Origin: Gracilaria vermiculophylla
Taxonomy: Eukaryota; Rhodophyta; Florideophyceae; Gracilariales; Gracilariaceae
Direction of reading: 5' to 3'
Assembly (NCBI GenBank): GCA_019155205.2
Contig: JAHNZQ020000308.1
Span: 2,282,359-2,346,358, forward strand
Length of the DNA: 64,000 nt
The notes under the pieces were generated by a model. The model did no database searches. It was not told the DNA's origin and was given only the letters and a program-made list of their open reading frames with translations. Both the position numbers and the translations under genes were made by a program. Below are positions 31,901 through 41,037 of the stretch, one piece after another. Numbering within the stretch: position 1 is the first letter of the stretch; every line of letters starts with the position of its first letter.

Positions 31901-32484
31901 TCGTAACGAAGAGTCGCCAAGCCACTTTTTAGACTAACGTTAACGTTCTCAGAGCCGTCAACTGCCTGCAAAGCATTTGACACAGTACGCACGCACCCCG
32001 AACATGTCATCCCCTCAATCTTCAAAGTGACGGCACGATGTTTCGACGCTCGCGAGACGAGGATGGCATGCTTTCCAGTCTTTTGAACCGCGGCAATGAC
32101 TTGTTCCACGTCGCCGCTCACGAAAAGCGAAGCCGTCGCGCTTTCGAGATCTACTTGAACGTTAGCTGTCGAAGGTACGGCAGATATGGCGGCTGAGACC
32201 TTGTTGACACAGTTCATGCAGGTCATTCCATCGATTTTAAAAGTGACATGACGAGGTGCTTCGGGCTTTGTTCGCGAAATGAGTTGGGATTTCTTTCCGA
32301 CGTCTTCTGTCGCTTGCAGTAACAGTTGTGGATCCTCATCGTACAAGACTGTGGCGATGCCAGTGACCAGGTCTACGTGAGCATGTTGCGCGAAAGGCAC
32401 AGCGTTGAGGGCGTCGGTAACAGTTTTTACGCAGCCCATGCAGGTCAAGTCATGAACCTGCAGCGTGACGGTTGTGGATGCCAT
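28909..32484 (-). CDS. Copper-transporting P1B-type ATPase with four N-terminal HMA domains
   Basis: 1191-residue Cu+ ATPase of the CopA/ATP7/HMA group, pumping copper from the cytosol into the secretory pathway, plastid or outside. Four heavy-metal-associated domains carry C15-MG-C18, C89-MN-C92, C161-SG-C164 and C287-SS-C290. A fifth, Cys-less HMA-like repeat occupies about 357-425. Eight spans follow; the transport-site motif is C764-P-C766, the phosphorylated Asp is D809 (DKTGT), TGES is at 648-651, the SEHHP-type block ESHHPL at 851-856, and GDGINDAP at 1027-1034. The Thr/Ser/Val-rich linker at about 220-275 separates domains 3 and 4. Intronless and complete. The C-terminal tail (about 1140-1191) is polar and acidic. 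Compartment cannot be told, as there is no transit peptide. Confidence 0.95.
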   Translation of the reverse strand: MASTTVTLQVHDLTCMGCVKTVTDALNAVPFAQHAHVDLVTGIATVLYDEDPQLLLQATEDVGKKSQLISRTKPEAPRHVTFKIDGMTCMNCVNKVSAAISAVPSTANVQVDLESATASLFVSGDVEQVIAAVQKTGKHAILVSRASKHRAVTLKIEGMTCSGCVRTVSNALQAVDGSENVNVSLKSGLATLRYDSDPNNLINAVRNTSKTATLVLSNDSDEICLQNNATTNNFSAADSNPTLHPPSNQIIPGKRTHVGGLEGSAGADHENDVAKTTTHLRVGGMTCSSCVGVVEGLLSNLEGVSSARVNLLAGRATILHNSSVTPSQALADSLTYSGYTSSISDIVNARQKQDPASVDVRFCIIFQTSRHADNAVKALRFQESVQHVEIDEITASITLAPGFYKATVLRILEHDGTFGKMIVKQAPKAESEYLTSADSFIPTDVISEEARMWRGRFLWSLAFFTPVLIISLLHSHTSLVSKRLMERAHFVLATPVQFGCGAGFYRASYYAIRKGRATMDVLVAMSTSIVYFSSLFVMLFGTSKPGDMALGHAAMFKVSVMIITMVLVGKWLEASAKRRAAAGVAALSALAPESAVLFDEVDGVTCHTEVSVKALSVGDVVKLIPGDRVPVDGEVLEGLSAVDESMLTGESRPVPKSKGHSLYGGTVNGGGSLLVRTSAVGSDAVLSQIVKLVNDAQTSRAPVEAFADNVSNVFVPVVIAISLVVFCAWYTAAKYEWIPQEWYADEGKLLFAALFALETLVIACPCALGLATPTAVMVASEMGAKMGVLFKGGGSAIEAANSVKHVIFDKTGTLTMGKPEVAAVFVGERGSATTEQASVILSDIVYLVESESHHPLASAITRYIRNSQGDMAIHVQNQKAYKLSEIQEIPGQGMKATINRGEYSVRIGSRQFAFDGLNEEQLLTEGEVKSMQRMEDQEGLTIVVAIVNDKLVFVFGLEDLIRAEARDVVTAIQKMGISTSIVTGDSEETARAVALRSGISLGAVHARAMPWTKVAVVKENEATCFVGDGINDAPALAAASVGIAIGAGAPVAAESAAVVLVRSDLRGVVNALDLARKAFRRVKLNFCWAVGYNIIGIPLAAGALYPVFQIRVPPFVASGAMALSSTCVVLSSLALRWYKPPNVGYDVGYHGTEMMNVSTQKFVLEDRSSEGDEEFDVRDSLLGVDRSFSSV

Positions 32485-32993
32485 TGCTCGTGGAAGGGAT
32501 GCGCGGCAGGCGAGACGGTCGGGGCGGATGTGAGGAACAGCAGGATTTTGAACACAGTGAGGACGCCATTTACGGCGTGCTAGTTCAATTCAAGGCACGG
32601 AATGCACGTACAATAGTAAAGAAAGGAAGGATGCGTATGAGCATTGCACTCATCGGGGAGATGACGGCCACGGGGTTGGGGCCCTCGGCTCAGGGGCCCG
32701 GCGTAACGCGACGTGACAGCGCCGCGCTGGGGCGACGGCCAGAAGCTTAGGAGGGCGCGCACAGCGGCAGGCAGAGAAATGCGTTTCGGCGCGAAGGGCA
32801 CTCCCGACGCGCATGCGCTACGTGGCACCCGCATGCACGCCGTACTGCGCACGTCTGTGAGAACATCCAGTTGGCGGCTTACAGTATGTGGCGGCCCTGA
32901 CGTCAGCGTGCCGCTCCACCCGCCTCAGTCATGGCTCCGCCCCAGCGACCCGCACCTTCGACCTGCCCGAGTCAAACTGCATCCTACCCGGCT
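32485..32993. promoter_or_regulatory. Spacer between the copper ATPase and the HMA protein
   Basis: About 510 bp containing the promoter of the copper ATPase. A moderately GC-rich region; no metal-response element that I can identify. Confidence 0.35.
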
Positions 32994-33416
32994 TCACAGC
33001 GCGCTCGCGGTCTTCCCCGTTTCGTGCACCGCCTTCAACGCGTCTTCAACGTTGCCGTCAAAAGCGAGGCTGGCGACACCGCTTTCTAACTCAACCTTCA
33101 CGTCGTTCGCGCCTTCCAATTTGGACAACGCGCTTGAAACGAGTGCAACACATCCCACGCAGGACATGCCTTCCACTTTCAGGCGGATCTGATTCGTCTC
33201 TTTCTGAGATGAGATTAACGCAGCCTTCTTTCCTGTCTGCGATACTGCGTCCATCACAATCTGTACATCTCCCTTGAACTTCATGCTTGCACTTCCGCTT
33301 TCCAGATCCACCTTCACGTCGCTCGTGTCTGGAACATCTTCGAGCGCCTTTCTCACCGTAGTCACACATCCCATGCACGAAAGACCTTCAATACGAAGAG
33401 TCACTATTGTAGACAT
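32994..33416 (-). CDS. Two-domain heavy-metal-associated (copper chaperone-like) protein
   Basis: 140 residues consisting of two HMA (Atx1/ATP7 N-terminal-like) domains: GLSCMGC in the first (C12-MG-C15) and GMSCVGC in the second, both with the usual beta-alpha-beta-beta-alpha-beta pattern. Its sequence strongly recalls domains 1 and 2 of the neighbouring ATPase (matching VDLESGSAS and TGKKA-LIS segments), so it probably arose by duplication of the ATPase 5' end. It can be a soluble copper carrier handing Cu+ to the ATPase or other enzymes, or a copper buffer. The frame is open to an ATG at 33584, but the leader is not HMA-like and the ATG at 33416 is in ideal position. It is tandem with the ATPase on the same strand, 510 bp upstream. 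Confidence 0.85.
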   Translation of the reverse strand: MSTIVTLRIEGLSCMGCVTTVRKALEDVPDTSDVKVDLESGSASMKFKGDVQIVMDAVSQTGKKAALISSQKETNQIRLKVEGMSCVGCVALVSSALSKLEGANDVKVELESGVASLAFDGNVEDALKAVHETGKTASAL

Positions 33417-33646
33417 GGTTTCCGAATTATTCGAATGAATCGACCGTTGGTGCTGTTCGCACGCACAATCTTGTCTTCTGGGTGGGTTGTTATCGTCAGA
33501 AAGAACCGCACCACCACATTTTTGCAAACAAATGACCAGGCCTTTTGTTTTGAATTTGGCCTCGTTCCGATGTGGACCGGCCAAATTTTGGCTTACCTAC
33601 GTAGAAATGCACTAGCTAGCGCCAGAGCCTACACGTAAAGGACAGC

Positions 33647-34201
33647 TCATGCTTCAGCCAGGCGACGTGTACCTTCGTAAGTTATCGACAGCTTGAAACG
33701 TCCCATCAGTGTGGCACCAAATCTGTATCTTCGAGCGAGAAGCGTTGCATACATGCAGCGACCTTGCTCCTCATCAAGCAAACTGCCCACTGGTCTCCTC
33801 ATGAATACTTTCATACGTAGGGTGTCCCTATCTTCAATAAAAACGTATTCGACAAGTTCAGTAGTAAAGTCATCGTTCGGCTGCTTTTGATTACTATTTA
33901 TACTACAGGCGGCTGCGAACAATTTGCGCGAACCAACCGAACATCTGTCTCCTGTTCCATAAATAACCAGCACGTGTAAAACAAAGGTGATAAAGAGTTT
34001 CAATCCAACGGAAAATTGAGAAACATACCTCCGAATCAATTCAGTATCATCTCGCCGTGTTTGTGGGAAGGCTTTTGAGTGGAACTTCTGCTTGTTGATC
34101 CTATGAAGCCTCCCCCTCTCCGAATTCTGCGGTGTTCTGGGATCCTTCTTGAAGATCTTTTGGAACATTCCTAGCACCAAACTCGAAGTAAGGAAATCCA
34201 T
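33647..34201 (-). CDS. Spliced hypothetical protein (139 aa)
   Basis: Exons 34201-34029 and 33893-33647 with a 135-nt intron (GTATGT donor, AAATAG acceptor), giving 139 residues in frame and removing a non-coding hydrophobic stretch. The N-terminal half is basic (Lys/Arg/Gln, no clear transit signature). The C-terminal half, EYVFIEDRDTLRMKVF then RRYRFGATLMGRF, is well ordered, probably a small beta-rich domain. I recognise no family. Without the intron the frame also reads through (184 aa), so splicing should be checked. It is likely a real gene because of the strongly amphipathic, charged composition. Confidence 0.5.
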   Translation of the reverse strand: MDFLTSSLVLGMFQKIFKKDPRTPQNSERGRLHRINKQKFHSKAFPQTRRDDTELIRRYVSQFSVGLKLFITFVLHVLVIYGTGDRCSVGSRKLFAAACSINSNQKQPNDDFTTELVEYVFIEDRDTLRMKVFMRRPVGSLLDEEQGRCMYATLLARRYRFGATLMGRFKLSITYEGTRRLAEA

Positions 34202-37200
34202 CGAGACGTGCGAACACGCGTTCAGGTTATTTTTGAATTAAGGGCCATGGCCAATTGGTGTCAAACGAGGAAAGTTCCACCGATACTGAGTCCCTGGCGA
34301 GAACCTCTGTTCTGGAGGTCGGGTTATGACAGCAAAGAATGTTTGGTCATGAAGAAGATGCTGGTGACATGGACACCTCTTTTTGTCATCGTCAGACTTC
34401 GGGTTGAGACACTCCCTGGACAGGTCATTGAGGCTCGGGTTTTCCATGACAGACTTGCAGCACTCCCAAGAATAACCAGGTTCGATGGCGTTTTCTGGTC
34501 AGCAGCTTTCGCAATGAAGATATTGACGAGACATTGCGATGATATAGTGGAATATCACCAAGGGTGACGAAGATGTCAGATTGGTGTGGACATTTCCATC
34601 ATGTCCTGCGCCACACATAAGGATACGGCAAATGAGACACACCTTTTGGTATCGTCCACAACTTGGTTTGTGCCACGTTAAACACAATATTGACCTGAAT
34701 ATTGCGGGAGTCGGACTCGATCGTGCGACTGTGTTTAAAAGCACCAGGGGAGTTTGAATTACTATCGTGGACCGCCTGGTTGAGAAGAGATGCGACGAGA
34801 AAAGGGTGAGTGCCAGGGGACACTCGATGTGGCTGAGAAACGTTTAGAAAGATGATATTGATGACCATTGGTCTGCTTTCGTGTGTTTGGACGGTAAGCC
34901 CTGCAAAATTGGTTTCATATCATACCAAATCTCGATTGCTTCTAGAAAGTAGTAAAAGCGTATGGTAGGGTCGTGACCAGAGCAAAAATAATCTCGAGGA
35001 GAAGTGCGGAACGAGTCGTCTGACTGCAATGGGAATGAGCGGAAAAGCGAAGCAGTGCAGCGACTTTGGTGTTCGTGGGCGAGAAGGGCCCGGGGCGGCT
35101 GCTGGCGCGCAATGGCTATGCAAGCGGATCGCGTAGCACTTCGAAAGTGCTCATGTGGCGCGAACAGCAATGTCCTGGCCAATTACAGTCGACTAGTTGC
35201 TCTCCATCTTTGCAAACTGTACATCGTGTAGCTCCCAGACCGCCAATTCTCCGCAAAATAGGACTTTCTATCGAGATATTGGAAACGTAATTTACATCTC
35301 CAAAACTATCGTACTAGGAACATAGTTGATGTATTATAGTGCCAGATTAGCATGTGAGTGTGTGTCCGAAAAATGGGCGAAAAGCACTGTTTTCAACGGC
35401 TCCACCCCGCACGGTGAAGGCATGGCTTTGTCTCAAGGCTTTGTGCGCTGTAAGCATCGACAACGAATAAGGTTGCATCAAGATGCACCCTCGAGTTTGG
35501 GTGCCTTCCACACTCGCCACAGTGCCCCGTTCCCGCTTCTCTATAAGATGCAACGCGTCAGCACGCGGCTCTACAACTCTCCTTTCTGTGGCAGCTTAAG
35601 TCTCGAAACCGAGATTTCCAGCTGCTTAGTGTTTAGCAAACATTTCTTTATCAATCTCTTTAACGCTGAGTTCCGTGCGAGTGGCCCCGCCACTCCTTAG
35701 TGCATGCTGTCGTTTTCACCGACTTTCAATGCTCTTAAACCTGCGCAACTCCATGTAATTGCATCTCACCCTCCGTGCGTAGCGCAATTTCATCTCGTTC
35801 GGCGTGAATCGCGCCCCACGGCGTTGTCGCGGCGATACTTCGCTTAGACCTTCACTTACAGTGGGACCGCCCCGGTCAGACTAAAGGGTGATTAATTGTG
35901 AACACACCGCGCACACGGAGAGTGGAAGGCCTCACACGGCAGGCATTGTTAAATTGAGTGAAAGACCAAGACTCCGCTGACAACCGCGAAACAAGCCCAT
36001 AGAACTTGGGTATCGTGCTGGACCTTATTTTATATTTTCGAGTGACGCGTCGTGCTCGCGCGTTTGCGTCTCTAGTTGGACACGAAGAGGACGAATGATG
36101 TTGGGTAGAATCCGCCACGACATGCAGCGACATGCTCTTTCAGACCTCACGGCCGGTGTTCCACAAGGCCTCGCTTTCATACAGATTATAGGTATGCAAA
36201 TCGTCTTTTTTCCGCCCTGTAAAAAATAAATAAAACCCTATTTAAAAATAATGATTTCTTGATTTCGCTATCGCCAAAAAAACAACTCACGAGAACACCA
36301 TGCAGCGCCCAGCTACATGGGTACCCTTGGTCGCCACTCGAAAAACCTCGCCTGCGCGCCACAGTGTCATTTCGACGCATGAGGCGCCGTTAACGATGGG
36401 CGACAGCTCCGCGCGCAAAATCTCCGGCTACCGACGCGGCCCGGCTACTGCTGCGCTTGCTGCTCGGAACACGTTTACGGTGGCGCAACTCACACCTTCC
36501 GCTGGTGCACCGAGAGTATGCAATCGACGTTCAGAAGCAAAACGATTTTGATTGCTCATTGAACACTTACTCAGCTTCGAACGCCGCACAATTCTTACTC
36601 AACGAGCTCTGTGCACTTTTAAAGCTTGGGACATATTTACGACGGCACTGACAGGTCGTCCCGTTTAAACACCCGTGTGTGCAAGTGGTCTACTCTCAAA
36701 ACAAGAGAGAGGGGATGACAAACGATACAAGTGCGAAGCAACCACAGGCAAGTATTGCACTTTTGTTTCATAAAGCAAGGCGCTATTTGAATGGTGAGTC
36801 GGTGGCAACAAACCAATCGCGGTTGAAACTGGCACATGTTTTCGTGAATTGCAACACTCGGCCATTTCTGGCAGCGGCCAGGAGCCGGCGCAGTACAAAT
36901 GCAAAATGCGCCGGGGTATTTCTGGAGAGGCGACCGCCCACCCTGCCTCGGCTGGCGCAATCAAAATGGATTATCTTCGCACTTCTGTAGATGAGAAAGT
37001 TGCCAGTCATTTACCGATGTGCACTTCTCATGTAAAGTGGTAGGGATCCTCCTTTTATCGCCCCCAACGCATATGGCTCTCGTTTTGGCGACCTTTTCCC
37101 GGCGGAACGCACCCGTCAAATATGGCTCTTGCAACGCTGGCGGTCGACCACGCGCCATGCCTTAAGAGGCGTCGACAAGAGACTCACCAAGGACACCCCA

Positions 37201-38164
37201 GGCGGCGCACGCGCGCCACGCGCGCAGCGTCTCCCTCGAAAGCTTTTAGGAGAAGCCCATGGCGCGGGGCTGCCGAGTGCCTCACTCCGAATGTTTGGAC
37301 CGCGTCGCGCGCGCGGGTGAGAATGGCGGCATTGGGAGAAAATAAGCTCCGCACCGGCTGTATTGGACGCGTTTTACACGACGCAATTGGCGCTTGGCGG
37401 CGGCTTGGGCGCGGTTGCGATGGATGAACGCCAATTAGGGCGAGCTGCGCGGCTGCATGCGCCCAAGTGAGGAAACGATTTTCGCGTTGTGAGTTCGCCC
37501 TCACGCACGATGGTTGGCCGGCACACAGAGCGCGTGGACGGCCGTCGTGAGGCGTGCGAAAAGCGCGTGGTACGCCAGAGAACGACAAGCCCAACGCAGA
37601 GGGAAATGGAGAGTGTGAGGGCGCTGGTTGAAGGGAGCGTTACTCTCGAGAGCCGTTTCCGGCCGTCATACGCACGGATAATCTTTGAGGCAACTTTTCA
37701 TGCAGAGCTGTTGCCAAGCACACACTGTATGCCGCTGGGAAGCATATGGGCAGCGAATGGCGGACAACGAACGGCGTGAAGGCGCGGGGTTATCTATAGC
37801 AGGTGACCTTGGAGACGATGCGGGTTAAAAGGAGGGAGGGGAGTGTTCCTCACACGCCTTATCATTGTGCATATTCCTTTTACCTCTGGTGTCTGATAAG
37901 CTGTTCCATTTAGGCCAAGTGCTGCAACACGCATGTCTCAAAGCTGACACCCTGTTTGACAATCGCCGGACCCAAGCTCGCGCCGCGCGCAACGCACGCT
38001 TCGCCATGCCCGAGCCCGTGCCTATACAAAAGCGCGCCGGCGCCTTGCCTTCCTTCTCCACCCACCCTCCCCACCGCCCCCCGACATCAACCGTCTCCCT
38101 AGTCTTACTACTCAAGCGCCGGTCGTGTCTTCTCTCCCGTCAACTCGATCCAACACTTTGCTAC
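34202..38164. other. Gene-free spacer of about 4 kb
   Basis: Only short or shadow ORFs. A 106-119 codon + strand ORF at 34208-34567 begins next to the previous gene and lacks any domain. A GC-rich stretch begins at about 37150. The last part should be the promoter of the 4CXXC_R1 gene. No RNA gene, repeat array or transposon protein recognised. Confidence 0.4.
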
Positions 38165-38779
38165 ATGGCTCAACGAGTCTCAGGCTCGTCATCACGCAGC
38201 TCCACCACTTCGCTGGACATCCTCGAGTTGTCCTACAGCGACGCCATCTCCGATCCGCTTGGAGATCCCGCGTGGCACCACCTTGACTCGCACACCTGCG
38301 CGCCACGCTGGGAATCGCTCCCGCCGGAGACGGTGGTGCCGCACGTGGACGCGTATGCATCCCCGTCACGCGCCTCTTCATCGGCGCCGCAGCACAACTC
38401 GTCACAACCGCAGTATCCCACAGTATCTCGTCAAAGGCCAAAACAATACAAACATGCGTCAGCGTCTAAGTTTTGTCACGTGTGCGGGCGCAAAGCTCAC
38501 AACGTGCAAGTGATGGTTTGCTCGCGGCTCCAGAAGGGCCTGTGTCGCAAAGTGGTGTGCAAGTTCTGCTTCGAAAAGTACGCATGGGACATGAGCGTGT
38601 TCCACGACGCGCGCAAGCAGCAGAGGTGGACGTGCCCGCACTGCAAGGGGCAGTGCGTGCCCAAGGCGCAATGCGTGACGTACGGAAGGACTAACTTCAA
38701 ACGGCACCTGCAGCTGCGGCGGCGACGCTTCGACAAGCAGGCCAAGCCAGGCTCCCCCTCGCGGGAGGAGCGCAAGTAA
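38165..38779 (+). CDS. 4CXXC_R1-type zinc-finger protein (CDCA7/R1-like)
   Basis: 204 residues. A Ser/Pro-rich N-terminal region (1-100) precedes a cysteine-rich zinc domain at 103-175 with C104-x2-C107, C119, C127, C132-x2-C135, C157-x2-C160, C164 and C170: the arrangement of the zinc-finger domain first named for monoamine oxidase A repressor R1 and found in CDCA7. In animals this family binds DNA and recruits the remodeller HELLS. A Lys/Arg-rich tail (about 179-190) may be a nuclear signal. The open frame extends upstream to an ATG at 37865, but the leader is low-complexity and the ATG at 38165 begins the recognisable protein. It is convergent with the following gene, with 45 bp between their ends. 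Confidence 0.72.
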   Translation: MAQRVSGSSSRSSTTSLDILELSYSDAISDPLGDPAWHHLDSHTCAPRWESLPPETVVPHVDAYASPSRASSSAPQHNSSQPQYPTVSRQRPKQYKHASASKFCHVCGRKAHNVQVMVCSRLQKGLCRKVVCKFCFEKYAWDMSVFHDARKQQRWTCPHCKGQCVPKAQCVTYGRTNFKRHLQLRRRRFDKQAKPGSPSREERK

Positions 38780-38824
38780 GGAAAGGCGGCGCGGCAGCGC
38801 ACGCGGCGTGCGCGCATGGTTTAC

Positions 38825-39421
38825 TCACGGCGGTGGCAGCACGACTTGCTCGCGCGCGACGCGCACAGCGTCAGCGTCGAAGAGTTGAAGCGTGTGGTCG
38901 AGCTGATCAGCGGCGGTGGCGATGCACTTGAGCCAGAAGGAAAGCACCTGGGGCGACGGGGTGGCGCGATTGGCCATGGGGTCAAAGTACTCGACGATCT
39001 GGTTGAGGTACTCGTAGGCGTCGCGGCCGGCAAGCAGGGCGCTCTCGCGGCGCGGCGGGGGCAGGCGGCGCGCGGCGGCGGGCAGGTTGCGCGGGAGGTC
39101 GGTGGCGCGCAGCAGCGTGCGCACGACGCGGCGCACGTCGGCGTTGGTGCCGCGCTCGATGTCGGAGGAGAGGTCGCGCAGCGAGTCGCGGAGGCGCACC
39201 AGCGCAACGAGCGCGGTGTCAGAGGTGGCGTCAGCGGCGTCAGCAGCGCGGGAGGCGGCTGCCAGCGGTAGGCAGGGCAACAGGGGAAGAAGGGGAAGCA
39301 GTGCGCGGCGCGACAGGGCCGTGCGAGGGGAGGCGGTGGCCGGGTCGGGGGTGGCGCGCGGGGGAGGAGGTGGCCGTGGCGGAGGCGGGAGCGCGGCGAA
39401 GAAGGAAAGGACGGTATGCAT
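38825..39421 (-). CDS. Predicted Tat-type thylakoid-lumen protein, helical
   Basis: 198 residues from the ATG at 39421 (another ATG lies 12 bases upstream). An Ala/Pro-rich leader is followed by SRRALLPLLPLLPCLPL and AAASRAADA, which reads as a twin-arginine lumen signal (RR, hydrophobic core, A-x-A cleavage) behind a plastid transit region. The mature part, about 120 residues, is strongly helical and charged (RLRDSLRDLSSDIERG, RRVVRTLLRATDLPR, QLDHTLQLFDADAVR), a four-helix-bundle pattern similar in style to PsbQ-type extrinsic proteins, though I do not claim that family. High Ala/Arg content follows the GC-rich DNA. Likely plastid, possibly photosystem-associated. Confidence 0.55.
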   Translation of the reverse strand: MHTVLSFFAALPPPPRPPPPPRATPDPATASPRTALSRRALLPLLPLLPCLPLAAASRAADAADATSDTALVALVRLRDSLRDLSSDIERGTNADVRRVVRTLLRATDLPRNLPAAARRLPPPRRESALLAGRDAYEYLNQIVEYFDPMANRATPSPQVLSFWLKCIATAADQLDHTLQLFDADAVRVAREQVVLPPP

Positions 39422-39759
39422 GGCGACGCGCAATGGAGAGGGAGGAGAGATACGAGGGGAGAGAGGGAGATTTAGAGGAGAAAAGGGGGGGATAAAGGGC
39501 GGATCTCCGCGGCGGGCACGGGTGGCGCGCAGACTGCGGCAGCCAGGCGGTGTACAGTAGACCGATGCGCGGACACAGTAGACCTACGTACCCTTGGTAG
39601 ATAGAAGCAGAAGATAGTTGAAGAGCATTAGATGAGCTTGTGCTGTTTTACTTTGTGGTGTTGGGGGGGTGGGGAGGGTGTCAGCGCGCGCCATGTGTCA
39701 ACTCGGTCGAAGTGTGTTAGTGTACAGGCCGGCAGGCAGGCGACAGGTGGCGGACGCAG

Positions 39760-40578
39760 TTACGGCTCCTTGTGGTGGATTTTGCGCGCGTGTCGCGTAA
39801 GGCTGCTGCGCTGGCCAAAGGCAGCGCCGCATTCGCAGCGGAATGGGCGCAGCTTTTGGTGCACGGTGAGAACGTGCGCCTCCAGGAAGCTCTTGCGCCC
39901 AAAGTGGTTGCCGCACAGCTTGCACTCGAACGGCCGGATCTTGGCGTGCACCATGCGCATGTGTCGGTTGCGGTCACTGCCGCGCTTGAACCATGCGTCG
40001 CACTGCGGGCAGCCGTAGGCGCGCCCCGCCTTGCCCGGCCGCCCCACGCGCGACGACGAACAGCCGCCGCCGCCCAGCGACCCGCCGCCCGACGCCGTCA
40101 GCCGCCCCGCACCCACGCGCCCCGCGTACACCCCCTCGCCCGATGATGCGTGCACCGAGCGCCAATGCATGTTGAGGTGCCCCGGCTTGCGGAACAACAC
40201 CCCGCACACCTGGCACGCGATGTTCATCTCCGGCTGTTGCGCCGCCGTCGACGACGGCGCGGCGCGCGTCGTTGGCGTCGTCGCCGCGTCCGTCGACAGC
40301 ACTGTCTGCCAGAAGTGCGACGAGCTCCGTGTCGGCGCCGCCGTCGCCGCCGTCCCCGACGGCGTTGTGCCCGCCGCGCCCGCCAGCGCGGGCGCCGTGT
40401 GCGTGCGTGACGACGGCGACGGGCGTACCCCGCACCCGCCGTGCCGCAGCGACAGCAGCGACGCGCACGCCGCGGGCACGGACGATGCTGACAAGTCCAT
40501 TCGCGACGCGGGCGTGAGCGCGGGCGCGGCGTGCAGCGCCACCGTGGGCGAGGCGAATGCTAGCGTCGAAGGTTGCAT
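39760..40578 (-). CDS. C2H2 zinc-finger protein with four fingers
   Basis: 272 residues from the ATG at 40578 (an upstream ATG at 40629 would add 17). The N-terminal two thirds are Ala/Ser/Thr-rich. The first finger is IACQVCGVLFRKPGHLNMHW with a second His (H-x4-H), then a Gly/Ser spacer, then three tandem fingers: YGCPQCDAWFKRGSDRNRHM, FECKLCGNHFGRKSFLEAHV and FRCECGAAFGQRSSLTRHAR. The last has C-x-C instead of C-x2-C. A probable DNA-binding transcription factor. GC-rich coding sequence, intronless. The opposite strand has long spurious ORFs because of the GC-rich third positions. Confidence 0.83.
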   Translation of the reverse strand: MQPSTLAFASPTVALHAAPALTPASRMDLSASSVPAACASLLSLRHGGCGVRPSPSSRTHTAPALAGAAGTTPSGTAATAAPTRSSSHFWQTVLSTDAATTPTTRAAPSSTAAQQPEMNIACQVCGVLFRKPGHLNMHWRSVHASSGEGVYAGRVGAGRLTASGGGSLGGGGCSSSRVGRPGKAGRAYGCPQCDAWFKRGSDRNRHMRMVHAKIRPFECKLCGNHFGRKSFLEAHVLTVHQKLRPFRCECGAAFGQRSSLTRHARKIHHKEP

Positions 40579-41037
40579 TGCGAGCGCTCTCGAGCACAGC
40601 TGAAAGCCGTCAATTGATCGCGTCGACAAACGACTTGGCGCGACCGTGGCGGAGCGGCAACGGGTGCCCGAGCGCCGACGCCTGCGCAGCCGTCGCGCCC
40701 AAGAAGCACCGCCGCGCCGTCGGTAAACGCGCCCATCGGCGCTGCCGCCATGAGCAGCAGTCTACCCACACGTGTTGTGGCCGCGCACGTGCTCGGTACG
40801 TCAGCGCGCGGCGCAACGCGCGCCGCCATACGTGCGAGCCGCGCTGCACCGCTGGCTGATTGTACTCCCGCCGCTGCGCTGTCCGGTCGGTACGTGCTCG
40901 TGCCGCGCATCTGCCAAAACGCTCCGTCGCCGGCTCGGCGAACACGCAAAACTTTTTTACGCCGCTCCCTCTCCCCCTCTCCTCCTCTCCCCCTCACTCC
41001 GCCACCTTACCTTACACCTCCCCTGCAACTTTACTCC
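40579..41037. other. GC-rich spacer between the C2H2 and NASP genes
   Basis: About 460 bp containing the C2H2 promoter and the NASP 3' end. A CT-rich tract occurs around 40960-41040. Nothing else is recognisable. Confidence 0.4.

Noticed and set aside
34208..34567. 119-codon + strand ORF
   Set aside because: No ATG at its start (begins with GTG), no domain, and it overlaps only spacer; kept out for lack of support.
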